This document shows, piece by piece, positions 15,983 to 24,728 of a stretch of DNA of 64,000 nt; position 1 is the stretch's first letter; every line of letters begins with the position of its first letter. The notes below the pieces were generated by a model. That model did not search any database. It saw nothing but the letters and a program-made list of their open reading frames with translations, and was not told where the DNA came from. The DNA comes from VGSG01 sp040756375 (GTDB lineage: Bacteria; Desulfobacterota; Desulfomonilia; Desulfomonilales; Desulfomonilaceae), in NCBI GenBank assembly GCA_040756375.1, contig JBFLZC010000003.1, forward strand, positions 186,001-250,000, in the 5' to 3' direction. The position numbers and the translations under genes are program-made.

Positions 15983-16864
15983 ATGGAACGGTTCATTCAA
16001 TACACCATATCAGGGTTATCCACGGGAAGTGTCTATGCGCTGGTCGCGCTAGGTCTTGCCCTCATATATCGCTCCACACGAATCCTGAATTTCGCGCATG
16101 GCGACGTGACCACAGCCGGTACCTTCATGGCATTTGCTCTGCTCGGCATGAATCTGCCCTTTGCCGCGGCCGCGCTTCTGGGGCTCCTTTTTGGTGCTGC
16201 CGTAGCCACTGGATTCTATTTTTCAATCCTCGTTCCTGCGCAACGACGTGACGCGACCCAACTGGGGCAGATTATCCTTACTCTGGGCCTCGGGCTCATT
16301 ATCCAGGGGCTCGTGACGTACTTCGGCGGAACAGAACCCCACTCCTTCCCGTTTCCTCTCTCAGAGTTCAAGATTTATCGCGTCGGGCCCATAACCATGA
16401 GCCAGCTAGGCTTAGGCACGCTCGGAATCAGCCTCTTGTGCTGTCTGCTCTTTTACCTGCTGGTGCAAAAGACACGGATTGGCTTGGCTATGCGGGCCAC
16501 ATCCGAGAATCTGCCTGCCGCGCAAACTCTTGGGATTCCCACTCGGCAGGTGTTGGCCTTTTCCTGGGGCTTGGCCGCGCTCTTAGGGGTCCTCGCAGGC
16601 CTGTTCCTCGCACCCGCGCTCATCCTCGATCCATTCTTCATGCTTGAACCTTTTCTCAAGGGTTTTGCGGCCGCAATCCTTGGTGGACTCAATAGCTTGC
16701 CCGGCGCCATCGTGGGAGGCCTCATCCTCGGCGTTGCTGAATCCTGGGCCGGCGGCTTCATCTCCATCGCGTTCAAGAACACCCTCGCGTTCCTGATAAT
16801 CATCCTGGTGCTGCTTGTGAGACCTGAGGGACTGCTTGGCGAGGAATTCAAGGAAAGAGTTTAG
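15983..16864 (+). CDS. livH: LIV-type ABC transporter permease (LivH-like)
   Basis: A 293-residue inner-membrane permease. The N-terminus GLSTGSVYALVALGLALIYR and the loop ILNFAHGDV are diagnostic of LivH, and a second family block, AAILGGLNSLPGAIVGG, lies near the C-terminus. ATG 15983 is chosen because GAGAGGAA precedes it by 6 bases; the longer reading frame from 15914 would overlap livM. The stop codon overlaps that of the convergent glgX, leaving no room for a terminator between the two. Confidence 0.9.
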   Translation: MERFIQYTISGLSTGSVYALVALGLALIYRSTRILNFAHGDVTTAGTFMAFALLGMNLPFAAAALLGLLFGAAVATGFYFSILVPAQRRDATQLGQIILTLGLGLIIQGLVTYFGGTEPHSFPFPLSEFKIYRVGPITMSQLGLGTLGISLLCCLLFYLLVQKTRIGLAMRATSENLPAAQTLGIPTRQVLAFSWGLAALLGVLAGLFLAPALILDPFFMLEPFLKGFAAAILGGLNSLPGAIVGGLILGVAESWAGGFISIAFKNTLAFLIIILVLLVRPEGLLGEEFKERV

Positions 16865-18969
16865 GGCCTGCTCTCGAACACAACGACACTTCGCTGGCTT
16901 ACGAAGTACTTGTCTTCATCTATCGGGACCTGATTCTTCGGTTCAATAATATCCGTCGGAGACGGCTGCGCAGTATCCACGGCCCGGAACCACATCTGCC
17001 GTTGCAAAACGGGAAGCTCAATCTCGATCGCGTTTGCAGACATGTTCATGATGACGTGAATGTCCTCCTCTCCGGGGGCTACGGCTGCCAAGGTGAAACC
17101 CAGGACTTGAGCGTCTCGGTCTTCCCAGAGCGGATGATGCAGTCTTGCCCCGTGCCACGTCACGTCAGCCATACCGGTCTTTTCAGCCTTCTTTCCTGTA
17201 AGAAATCGCTTGTGCATCAAACATGGATGACGTTTTCGAAATGCGATCATTCCACTCACAAAGAGAAACATATCGCGGTTGGTTTCCATCTGGTTCCAAT
17301 CAAACCACCCGAGTTCGTTGTCCTGGCAATACGCGTTATTGTTACCCCTTTGAGTTCTTAACACCTCATCTCCTGCAAGCAAGAGAGGCACGCCCTGGCT
17401 AAGTAGTAGAATTGCAATGAAGTTCTTAGCCTGACGTTTTCGGAGTTCAAGGATTTGGGGATCTTCGGTGTCACCTTCAACACCACAGTTCCAGCTTAGA
17501 TTGTCGTTCGTTCCGTCTCTGCTGTCCTGTGCGTTTGCTTCATTATGTTTTTGGTTGTAAGCGACCAGGTCATATAAGGTAAAACCATCATGACAGGTGA
17601 CGAAATTGATGCTGTTGCCCGGCAATCGTCCGTCATCTTCGTACAAATCGCTGCTGCCGCTAACCCGAGTAGCAAGCTCGCTGATCAAGCCTCGATCACC
17701 ACGTATAAAGCGTCTTATGACATCCCGGTATCGGCCGTTCCACTCAGCCCATCGAAATCCCGGAAAGCCACCCACTTGATACAGACCGGCAGCATCCCAA
17801 GCTTCCGCAATGACTTTCGCTCTATCCAGAGCAGCCGAAAACTCGATGCTCCAGAGGACAGGCGCATGGTACAAAGCATTGCCGTCCTCTCCACGAGCCA
17901 AAACACTTGCGAGATCGAATCTGAAGCCATCAACATGCATTTCCCGGACCCAAAACTCCAGACACTCCAATATGAAGGCAGTAACAATCGGATGGTTGCA
18001 GTTGACGGTGTTTCCGCATCCCGTATAGTCGCGGTAAACATTTCGATCCAACGGATCGAGATGGTAAAATGTTTCGTTCGCGAATCCTTTGAAGTTGATC
18101 ACAGGCCCGCTTGCTTCGGCTTCGGCAGTATGGTTGAACACCACATCCAGAATGACTCCGATGCCTGCCCGGTGCAAAGCTTTCACCATGTCGCGGAACT
18201 CATTCAGATGCGTCCCTCTTTCCGGAGAAATACAGTACCCCGGATGAGGACAGAAGAAGCTGTGCGTGCTATATCCCCAGAAATTCCTAAGCCCTTCATC
18301 AGCAGCGCCGTCCGGCACATCCTGTTCGTCAAATGCCATTACCGGGAGCAGTTCCACATCGGTAACCCCAAGCGCCTTCAGATATGGGATCTTTTCAATT
18401 ACGCCGGCAAAGGTCCCTGGATGAGTGACACGCGCCGAAGTATGCTTCGTGAACCCTCCTACATGCATTTCGTAAATGATCATGTTCTCATTGACATGAT
18501 CGATCGGTTGATCTCCTTCCCAGTCGTATCTATCGTCGATGACCATGGCACGCATGGCAGGCCACGCCCCTAGGTCAGCCAGCGAAGCCGTCCGGCGATT
18601 CCAAAGCGTGGTGGTGATTGCCCGCGCCCAAGGATCGAGAAGCTCTCGGCGCTTATCGAAGCGGAAGCCTGAACTGCGCGTGTCTCCAGGACCGTCCACT
18701 TTCCAGGTGTAGTGAATGCCCGTTGGCAGTCCGACAACGTAGACGTGCCAGAAGAAGAATGTCCTGTTCAGGGACGGGTCCAACTTGATAACTTGTAGGG
18801 GGTTCGGGCTGTCCGCGTGTTCGTATAACAGCAATTCTACAGAAGTGGCGTGTCTGCTGAAGATAGAAAAGTTTGTTCCTTGTGCTCGCCAGCTAGCACC
18901 CAGAGGATAGCGCGTCCCGGTTTGGATCTCGAAGGGCGTCACAGGCCATCCCTCATGGTTCCTCGTCAT
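16861..18969 (-). CDS. glgX: Glycogen debranching enzyme GlgX (isoamylase type)
   Basis: A 702-residue GH13 debranching enzyme that hydrolyses alpha-1,6 branches of phosphorylase-limit glycogen. An N-terminal CBM48-like domain (YPLGASWRAQGTNFSIFS) precedes the catalytic barrel. The four conserved regions are present: DVVFNHT, DGFRFDLASVLA with the nucleophile near Asp350, AEAWD with the acid near Glu388, and TCHDGFTL with Asp near 460. The segment GNNNAYCQDNELGWFDW is typical of this group. Its start overlaps the end of glgP by 17 bases, so the two are one operon for glycogen breakdown. Confidence 0.93.
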   Translation of the reverse strand: MTRNHEGWPVTPFEIQTGTRYPLGASWRAQGTNFSIFSRHATSVELLLYEHADSPNPLQVIKLDPSLNRTFFFWHVYVVGLPTGIHYTWKVDGPGDTRSSGFRFDKRRELLDPWARAITTTLWNRRTASLADLGAWPAMRAMVIDDRYDWEGDQPIDHVNENMIIYEMHVGGFTKHTSARVTHPGTFAGVIEKIPYLKALGVTDVELLPVMAFDEQDVPDGAADEGLRNFWGYSTHSFFCPHPGYCISPERGTHLNEFRDMVKALHRAGIGVILDVVFNHTAEAEASGPVINFKGFANETFYHLDPLDRNVYRDYTGCGNTVNCNHPIVTAFILECLEFWVREMHVDGFRFDLASVLARGEDGNALYHAPVLWSIEFSAALDRAKVIAEAWDAAGLYQVGGFPGFRWAEWNGRYRDVIRRFIRGDRGLISELATRVSGSSDLYEDDGRLPGNSINFVTCHDGFTLYDLVAYNQKHNEANAQDSRDGTNDNLSWNCGVEGDTEDPQILELRKRQAKNFIAILLLSQGVPLLLAGDEVLRTQRGNNNAYCQDNELGWFDWNQMETNRDMFLFVSGMIAFRKRHPCLMHKRFLTGKKAEKTGMADVTWHGARLHHPLWEDRDAQVLGFTLAAVAPGEEDIHVIMNMSANAIEIELPVLQRQMWFRAVDTAQPSPTDIIEPKNQVPIDEDKYFVSQRSVVVFESRP

Positions 18970-21469
18970 CAGGGTCTTGAAGACTGACAGGCACGGGGTT
19001 TACCTTCCAAATTTCGTCGCAGTATTGTCGAATCGTGCGATCGGACGAGAACTTGCCCATTCGGGCTGTGTTGAGGATCGACATACGTACCCACGCGTCC
19101 TGATCTCGGTATGCTTGGCTGACACGGTCCTGACAGTCCACGTATGGTTGATAATCGGCCAAAAGTAGGTACTCGTCGTGATAAAGTAGAGAATCAACGA
19201 GAGGTTTGAACAGGTCGGTATCGCCTGAAGAGAAACGCCCGGATGCGATGAGGTCTATCACGGTTTTCAATTGATTGTTCTGTTCATAGAATGCATATGA
19301 TTGATATCCCCGCGATTTCAGATCGTATACCTCCTCTGCGGTGAGCCCGAAGAGGAAGAAATTCTCGGGTCCGACTTCCTCCCTTATCTCCACATTGGCT
19401 CCGTCCAATGTGCCGATCGTGAGAGCCCCGTTCATCGAGAACTTCATATTTCCGGTTCCTGAAGCCTCCTTGCCCGCTGTGGAGATCTGTTCGGAGAGGT
19501 CCGCAGCGGGGTAGATCAACCGAGAGTTCTTTACGTTGAAGTTGGGAAAGAACACCACTCTGATGCGATCTCTTACATCTGGGTCGTGATTCACCACGTC
19601 GGCTACTGCGTTGACCAGCCTGATGATCAACTTCGCCATGAAGTATCCGGGAGCGGCTTTCCCACCGAAAATGAACGTTCGGGGAACAATGTTTATGTTC
19701 GGATTCTGCTTTATGCGGCTGTACAAGGTCACGATGTGCAGCACGTTGAGGTGTTGCCGCTTGTATTCGTGAAATCGTTTCACCTGGATATCGAAAAGCG
19801 AGTCCGGATCCACAACGACGCCTGTTTGATTGCGGATCGCTTCGGACAGATCACCTTTGTTCAGCCTCTTGATGCGACTCCATTCGGTCTTGAAGTCTTT
19901 GTCCTCTGCAAAACTCTCAAGTTGCCGGAGTTGGTCCAGGTCCGTTATCCATCCATCACCGATCGTCCGAGTTATCAAGTCTGCCAGTCTTGGGTTACTC
20001 AGTACTATGAATCGCCGAGGAGTCACGCCGTTGGTCTTGTTGCTGAACTTTTCCGGAAAGAACTCGAAAAAGTCGCGGAGCACGTGATGTTTGAGCAGCT
20101 CCGTGTGGAGCTCTGCTACACCGTTTATTGCGAAGCTGCCGACACACGCAAGGTTTGCCATACGCACGTATTTTTCGCCGGTTTCGTCAATCAAGGACAT
20201 GCGAGTCGCTCGATCTTCATCTCCCACGTACCGCGCTCGGACTTTTTCCAGAAATCGGTGATTGATCTCGAAAATGATTTCCATATGTCTGGGCAGAAGC
20301 GAGCGGAACAAGGATAGAGGCCATTTTTCCAGGGCTTCAGGCAGCAGCGTGTGATTGGTATACCCGAAGGTCTTCTGGGTGACTTCCCATGCCTCGTCCC
20401 ATTCGATGCCGTGTTCATCTACGAGGAGGCGCATCAATTCAGGTACGGCCAAGGCGGGATGCGTATCATTTAACTGCACTGAAAAGATTTCGTGGAATTT
20501 TGTCGGCGGCAAGTTACCCATTGAGCACATGCGCAGCATGTCCTGCAAAGAGCATGATACAAAGAAATATTGTTGTTCCAGACGGAGCTGTTTTCCTTGC
20601 GCGGGTTCGTCGTTCGGATAGAGCACTTTCGTAAGGTTTTCCGAAAAGACCTTTTCTTCAACAGCGCCGTAGTAATCGCCTATGTTGAATGCTTGAAAGT
20701 CGAAAGATTCCGCTGCCTCTGCCTTCCAAAGTCGCAAAGTGTTACAGGTGTTAACATTGTAACCCAACACAGGGGTGTCGTACGCTACCCCTCTCACTAC
20801 TCGATCCGGAATCCATCGAACCTTTAGACGCCCATCCTGGTCTTGAACGTGTTCGGTATGACCCCCGAGTTTTACCTCGTATGCAATCTCCGGTCTGTGG
20901 CTTTCCCACGGATTCCCCAAATACAGCCACTTATCGGTGGTTTCGATCTGCTCGCCGTTTTGAATGCTCTGGGAGAAGATTCCGAATTCGTAACGTATCC
21001 CATATCCGATGGAAGGGATCTGGAGAGTGGCAAGCGAATCCATGAAACATGCCGCCAGTCGACCAAGACCGCCATTCCCCAAACCGGGTTCGGGCTCATG
21101 CTCCAGGAGAGCGTTCCAATCCCCGCCGGCTGCTTCGAAGGCTTCTCGTACCTCTTTATAGATCCTCAGATTGATCAGATTGTTTGCAAGCTGTGGTCCC
21201 AAAAGGAATTCTGCGGAAAGGTAAGCGACAGCTCGAAGGTCCCCTTTCAGGTACGTCTCCCCACTTCGAACCCACCGATGAAGCAACCGGTCTTTCACCG
21301 TGTATGCGAGGGCCATGTAGTAATCGTTCAGGGTGGCGATTCTCGGGATCCTTCCCTGTGAGTATCTCAGGTGGTCCAGGAAACCTCGCTTGAGCGCACC
21401 GAGACTCAAGCCGCGACGGCTTCCCCACATATCTTGTGTCTGTTGCTCGTTGCCGCCTTCTTCGCTCAT
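18953..21469 (-). CDS. glgP: Glycogen phosphorylase
   Basis: An 838-residue GT35 alpha-glucan phosphorylase that releases glucose-1-phosphate from glycogen. The pyridoxal-phosphate signature EASGTGNMKFSMNGALTIG is present with the PLP lysine near residue 675, and the N-terminal block YLSAEFLLGPQL and EPGLGNGGLGRLAAC are typical. ATG 21469 is chosen because GAGAGGA precedes it at close range; a GTG at 21541 would add 24 residues but has no clear ribosome-binding site. It overlaps glgX by 17 bases. Confidence 0.93.
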   Translation of the reverse strand: MSEEGGNEQQTQDMWGSRRGLSLGALKRGFLDHLRYSQGRIPRIATLNDYYMALAYTVKDRLLHRWVRSGETYLKGDLRAVAYLSAEFLLGPQLANNLINLRIYKEVREAFEAAGGDWNALLEHEPEPGLGNGGLGRLAACFMDSLATLQIPSIGYGIRYEFGIFSQSIQNGEQIETTDKWLYLGNPWESHRPEIAYEVKLGGHTEHVQDQDGRLKVRWIPDRVVRGVAYDTPVLGYNVNTCNTLRLWKAEAAESFDFQAFNIGDYYGAVEEKVFSENLTKVLYPNDEPAQGKQLRLEQQYFFVSCSLQDMLRMCSMGNLPPTKFHEIFSVQLNDTHPALAVPELMRLLVDEHGIEWDEAWEVTQKTFGYTNHTLLPEALEKWPLSLFRSLLPRHMEIIFEINHRFLEKVRARYVGDEDRATRMSLIDETGEKYVRMANLACVGSFAINGVAELHTELLKHHVLRDFFEFFPEKFSNKTNGVTPRRFIVLSNPRLADLITRTIGDGWITDLDQLRQLESFAEDKDFKTEWSRIKRLNKGDLSEAIRNQTGVVVDPDSLFDIQVKRFHEYKRQHLNVLHIVTLYSRIKQNPNINIVPRTFIFGGKAAPGYFMAKLIIRLVNAVADVVNHDPDVRDRIRVVFFPNFNVKNSRLIYPAADLSEQISTAGKEASGTGNMKFSMNGALTIGTLDGANVEIREEVGPENFFLFGLTAEEVYDLKSRGYQSYAFYEQNNQLKTVIDLIASGRFSSGDTDLFKPLVDSLLYHDEYLLLADYQPYVDCQDRVSQAYRDQDAWVRMSILNTARMGKFSSDRTIRQYCDEIWKVNPVPVSLQDPDDEEP

Positions 21470-21620
21470 CAGAATCCTCTCAACCTCGGCGCAACCCAAA
21501 CCCGTCGGCGTCTCGAGACGGGTCTCGTGCAAGGCCGTCACACATTCTGCTCTGTTTGCCGCGAACCTGCCAATTCACGCGCCGGCTTCTATCATATCAA
21601 AAACGCCTGTCTCCATAGAT

Positions 21621-21719
21621 CTAGTGCTCTGCCCCACAAATACATGGGCGTCTGACTGCATGTACCAGCGTGCAATTACAAAAAAAGAACTCCCAGGTGA
21701 TTAGAGAACAGAGCACTAG
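21621..21719. mobile_element. MITE-like 99-bp element with 11-bp terminal inverted repeats
   Basis: Perfect 11-bp ends CTAGTGCTCTG (21621-21631) and CAGAGCACTAG (21709-21719) enclose 77 bases without a reading frame of note. The outermost CTAG at both ends could be a target duplication, a target used by several IS5-group elements. It lies upstream of glgP and could carry its promoter. The rest of 21470-21739 shows nothing recognisable. Confidence 0.45.
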
Positions 21720-21739
21720 CGTCCCGCGTTCGGACGGAA

Positions 21740-22300
21740 TCACATCCAGCTCACGTGATACGTGCAGGATTCGTGGCCTTTCCTTCTGCACTGCTCGTCG
21801 CTGCTGTGCCGCACCACCACGTCGACGCAGTCCTTGGGCTTGAATCTCTTAGCGAACCCTTCGATCACTCCCCAGTCAAACGCGCAGGGGTATGGGTTTT
21901 CGCAGGTCATTGTGGCCCTGTGCAGGCCATTCTGCACTCCTTCATACTTGTACGTATAGTGCCCGATTTCTCCGCCTCTGTGATTCATGTGGTAGGCCAC
22001 GTCGATTGAAGCCAGACAGGTCTCCAGCGTATCGAGATTCGGGGGTAGCTTTGCATTTGCCGCGATTTGCTCGCCGACGCGAAGCAGCATTTGCGAGCTA
22101 TGTTTCTCCCCTATTTCCTTCATGCAATCAAGCAGGGCTTGAAGAGGAATGAATTGGCCTGCTTGGGGATCACTGATACCATGCTTGGCCAAGATACTGA
22201 GTCCCTGCTCCCTGACCTCGGCCGGAAATCCGGCTATAAATGCTGCCACTACTTCACCCACAACTTCCACACGTGGGGAATACGATTGAAATTCTGCCAT
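21740..22300 (-). CDS. V4R-like cysteine-containing sensor-type domain protein
   Basis: A 186-residue soluble protein made of one domain. The C-terminal half has CENPYPCAFDWGVIEGF and then CRRKGHESCTYHVSW. The paired cysteines around a glycine and a final hydrophobic strand are the layout of 4-vinyl-reductase (V4R) and related small-molecule or metal-sensing domains. The N-terminal part is helical, with MNHRGGEIGHY in the middle. A strong AGGAGG ribosome-binding site precedes ATG 22300. It stands alone, without an attached output domain, so it may act with a separate partner. The family call is tentative; the protein is clearly real. Confidence 0.5.
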   Translation of the reverse strand: MAEFQSYSPRVEVVGEVVAAFIAGFPAEVREQGLSILAKHGISDPQAGQFIPLQALLDCMKEIGEKHSSQMLLRVGEQIAANAKLPPNLDTLETCLASIDVAYHMNHRGGEIGHYTYKYEGVQNGLHRATMTCENPYPCAFDWGVIEGFAKRFKPKDCVDVVVRHSSDEQCRRKGHESCTYHVSWM

Positions 22301-22551
22301 AATCGCCTCCTACCTATGTCGAAGAATGAATTTTGACGCGTGCCCGCCTTGCACGGACTGCTCCAGGATTACCTGAGACCACTTCGGGCTGTGCCCGAAC
22401 CATGCTAACAGTACGAAAACCAACAAGCAACTCGGATGTTGAGCAAGAATCCGCTTGGTCGGATCAAGGTGCGGCACCATATGGTGACCCTGCCCGGCCG
22501 GGGAACCACATTATGGTGTTTGCCAAGAATAGTGACCGAAATAGGGCGTTA

Positions 22552-22624
22552 GTAGGGGCGGACCCGCGCGTCCGCCCTTTTTTTCGCATCTTCCCATCCG
22601 AGCAGGCACAAGGCCTGCCCCTAC
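22552..22624. repeat. GTAGGGGCG-type palindromic repeat (copy 1, diverged)
   Basis: Starts GTAGGGGCG and ends GCCCCTAC, with two internal hairpins: GGGCGGAC / GTCCGCCC and GGCA / TGCC-type arms around ACAAGG. The same frame encloses the much closer pair at 32491-32545 and 42203-42257. The surrounding spacer 22301-22681 has no gene. Confidence 0.55.
22556..22584 (+). terminator. Intrinsic terminator-like hairpin with T-tract
   Basis: Stem GGGCGGAC / GTCCGCCC with loop CCGCGC is followed by seven T residues (22578-22584) on the plus strand. It forms the left half of the repeat at 22552-22624. No plus-strand gene runs into it, so it may be a fortuitous property of the repeat. Confidence 0.45.
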
Positions 22625-22681
22625 ATTGTTCCCGGCCACCGCAAGCCGTAGGCAACCCGATTAATTCAAGAAAAGTCGAAC

Positions 22682-23923
22682 TTATTTCGGATTGGAAGAA
22701 GCCGATTCGGGAGCCAAAGCAATCTGGCGGGCCATGTCCGACACTCGCTTCGCGACCAGGGCGAGGCCGGTGGGTGTGAAGTGGATCCCGTCCTTCATGA
22801 ACAGCTTTTCCGGATTAGGCAAGCGCTCGAATTCTGCTTCCAGGTCAAGAAGATACGACGTGGGGCGTTTCGCCACTTCTCGAGCAATCTCATTGTATGA
22901 TTTGTGTAACCTTAACCCGGTGGCTTTGTCCTGAACAAATCCTCGTTCAATGAGCACATCCGGCACCCCGAGTCGATACTGGGAGGTTGGGGCTGTAACA
23001 TAGATGACCGGGACGTTGCGGGCACTGAAGAGTTCGCCGATTCTCAGCAAATTTTTCCGGTATTGGTCTGGGGACACTCTGGGTTCGCCCGCCGGCAGAT
23101 CCGCAGGATGCGGTGAAAAAGTCGCGGCCATTTGACGGATTGCCTGAAAGAGTCGCAGGCTGTTCAGCCTGCTTTGTTCCCACCAGGAACGAGGCGGCAA
23201 CCCCTTGTGGTCAGCATCGGGAGCGCCCTTAGCTTGCCAGTGGTCGTTCCACCCGAAGTACACAACCACCAGGTCAGGCTCTGCCACCGTTCCGTACTTC
23301 TCAGCCATGACTTTGCCCTGGTGCGATGTGTATCCTGTCACAGCCATGGTGACACTTTCGAATCGTCGCTTGGGATTCGTGTTGCCCGCATTCAGAAACA
23401 GCTCCACCAGGTCCGGGAAACCTTGCTCAGTGCAGGAATCGCCCAGGAATAGAGTGCGATACACTCCGTCAGGCTTGGGTTTCTGGATTTCCTTGTCATG
23501 GAACCCGAGCGAGTTCACGCCCGGGGCTGATGGCTGGAACGTCCACAACAGGTCTTTGTCCGGAACCAGGCGCACCCATGCCTTGTCCCGGGGCCTGCCG
23601 TACTGCACGCCGGACTCGTACGTGAAGCTTACCGCGCGCAGGGCCATCTCGGGCGTCACAATCACAAGGTTGAAGGCTGCAAAAATTAGCAGCCACGCAG
23701 AGGATCGCCCGTTCCGACGCAAAAGGCCGGGAAGCCACCATGCCAGAAACACCAACAACACGAATAATGGGGCCCCGACCAGCCCCAATATGAACATGGG
23801 ATGTTCGAGGAGCCTGCCAAACGGGAGAGACCTGATGATCCAGATTGCAGAAAAAACCGCGGTGCAGCCCAGCGAGCCTACAAGCGCCCAACGGGTGAAC
23901 AAGAGTTCGCGATCTGTCTGCAT
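22682..23923 (-). CDS. Membrane-anchored SGNH/GDSL hydrolase
   Basis: A 413-residue protein with three predicted membrane segments in the first 100 residues and a C-terminal SGNH hydrolase domain likely outside the cytoplasm. Catalytic blocks are visible: FLGDSCTEQG (Ser nucleophile), YFGWNDHW (block III Gly-Asn-Asp) and DGIHFTPTG (Asp-His of block V). Such enzymes remove acetyl or acyl groups from glycans or lipids. ATG 23923 is preferred because an upstream ATG at 24022 would overlap the zinc-ribbon gene; the two genes lie 25 bases apart and are likely co-transcribed. Confidence 0.75.
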   Translation of the reverse strand: MQTDRELLFTRWALVGSLGCTAVFSAIWIIRSLPFGRLLEHPMFILGLVGAPLFVLLVFLAWWLPGLLRRNGRSSAWLLIFAAFNLVIVTPEMALRAVSFTYESGVQYGRPRDKAWVRLVPDKDLLWTFQPSAPGVNSLGFHDKEIQKPKPDGVYRTLFLGDSCTEQGFPDLVELFLNAGNTNPKRRFESVTMAVTGYTSHQGKVMAEKYGTVAEPDLVVVYFGWNDHWQAKGAPDADHKGLPPRSWWEQSRLNSLRLFQAIRQMAATFSPHPADLPAGEPRVSPDQYRKNLLRIGELFSARNVPVIYVTAPTSQYRLGVPDVLIERGFVQDKATGLRLHKSYNEIAREVAKRPTSYLLDLEAEFERLPNPEKLFMKDGIHFTPTGLALVAKRVSDMARQIALAPESASSNPK

Positions 23924-23948
23924 TTCTACAGGGTGGCCTTTTGGAGGG

Positions 23949-24245
23949 TCATCCGGTGTCAGTGAGCCGGGAGATCTTGGCTTGGCATGATGGGCAGCGC
24001 TCAGATGCTGTCTTCTGCACAACCCCGCATTGCGGGCAGGTCCAAATGACCTGTACAGTTTCGTCTAAGAACGAGTAGCGACTCTCAATGTCGTCCGGGG
24101 TCAACAAACCCGCGGCTACGAGTTTGTAAAAGAGGCTTTGTAAGCCTCTGGCGGTGATCCTGTACTTCTGCATGAGAGAAGAATCATCCAGTCCCTGCTG
24201 GATGCTTTCCAGCGCGTCCTTGGCGCTTATCTGCCGCTTAGGCAT
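23949..24245 (-). CDS. Small zinc-ribbon protein
   Basis: A 98-residue protein with an N-terminal helical module (SAKDALESIQQGLDDSSLMQ, then ITARGLQSLFYKLVAAGLL) and a C-terminal zinc ribbon, CPQCG...CPSC, with four well-spaced cysteines. The N-terminal module looks like a short winged-helix-like element often seen in deltaproteobacterial proteins. A role in nucleic-acid or protein binding is possible but not shown. It is upstream of and on the same strand as the SGNH hydrolase gene. Confidence 0.65.
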   Translation of the reverse strand: MPKRQISAKDALESIQQGLDDSSLMQKYRITARGLQSLFYKLVAAGLLTPDDIESRYSFLDETVQVIWTCPQCGVVQKTASERCPSCQAKISRLTDTG

Positions 24246-24381
24246 CTACCCCCCGATTTTCGTCCATGTTACGTGATGCGGTTTTCGTGCGAAATGAGAC
24301 ATCTGCCGGTATGAAAGCAACCACGGGCTGCGGATGCCCCTCTGCCTCTGCCTGGATAGCGTTGAGGGGGCTGGCTCCGCT

Positions 24382-24609
24382 TCAAATGGGAAGCGGTTCC
24401 TTCCAGACCAGCTCGCACGCGGCCTTGAAACAACACGTTCCCTGGACATACGCCGCTTCTTCCCTATTCTTGGGCAAAAGGCCAGTCTCTCTACCAAACT
24501 CAATCACGATGCCATCAGGCGTCCCGATATACCAGGCCTCAAACTCGTGGCCCTGGGCGCACCGCACTTCTTTCTTCATCGCTGTGGATTCCGAGATTCG
24601 GATTTTCAT
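24382..24609 (-). CDS. Small hypothetical protein with CxxGH motif
   Basis: A 75-residue protein starting at ATG 24609, preceded at 8 bases by GAGGAG. It has CAQGHEFEAWYIG near the N-terminus and CCFKAAC near the C-terminus, which together could bind a metal. The family is not recognised. It is on the same strand as its neighbours but separated from them by spacers of about 120-135 bases with no visible features. Confidence 0.5.
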   Translation of the reverse strand: MKIRISESTAMKKEVRCAQGHEFEAWYIGTPDGIVIEFGRETGLLPKNREEAAYVQGTCCFKAACELVWKEPLPI

Positions 24610-24728
24610 CACGGCCGCTCCTCGCTCAGTGAGCGGATACACAGACAGCTCACGTCTATACGTTCATTTCTTTAGCACGCCAGCAGCCGACAGGCAAGGT
24701 TGAGCAGAAATCCTGCGCCGCGAACCGT

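Noticed and set aside
17590..18573. A 327-codon plus-strand frame antisense to glgX
   Set aside because: It lies wholly within a well-conserved GlgX sequence and has no family features.
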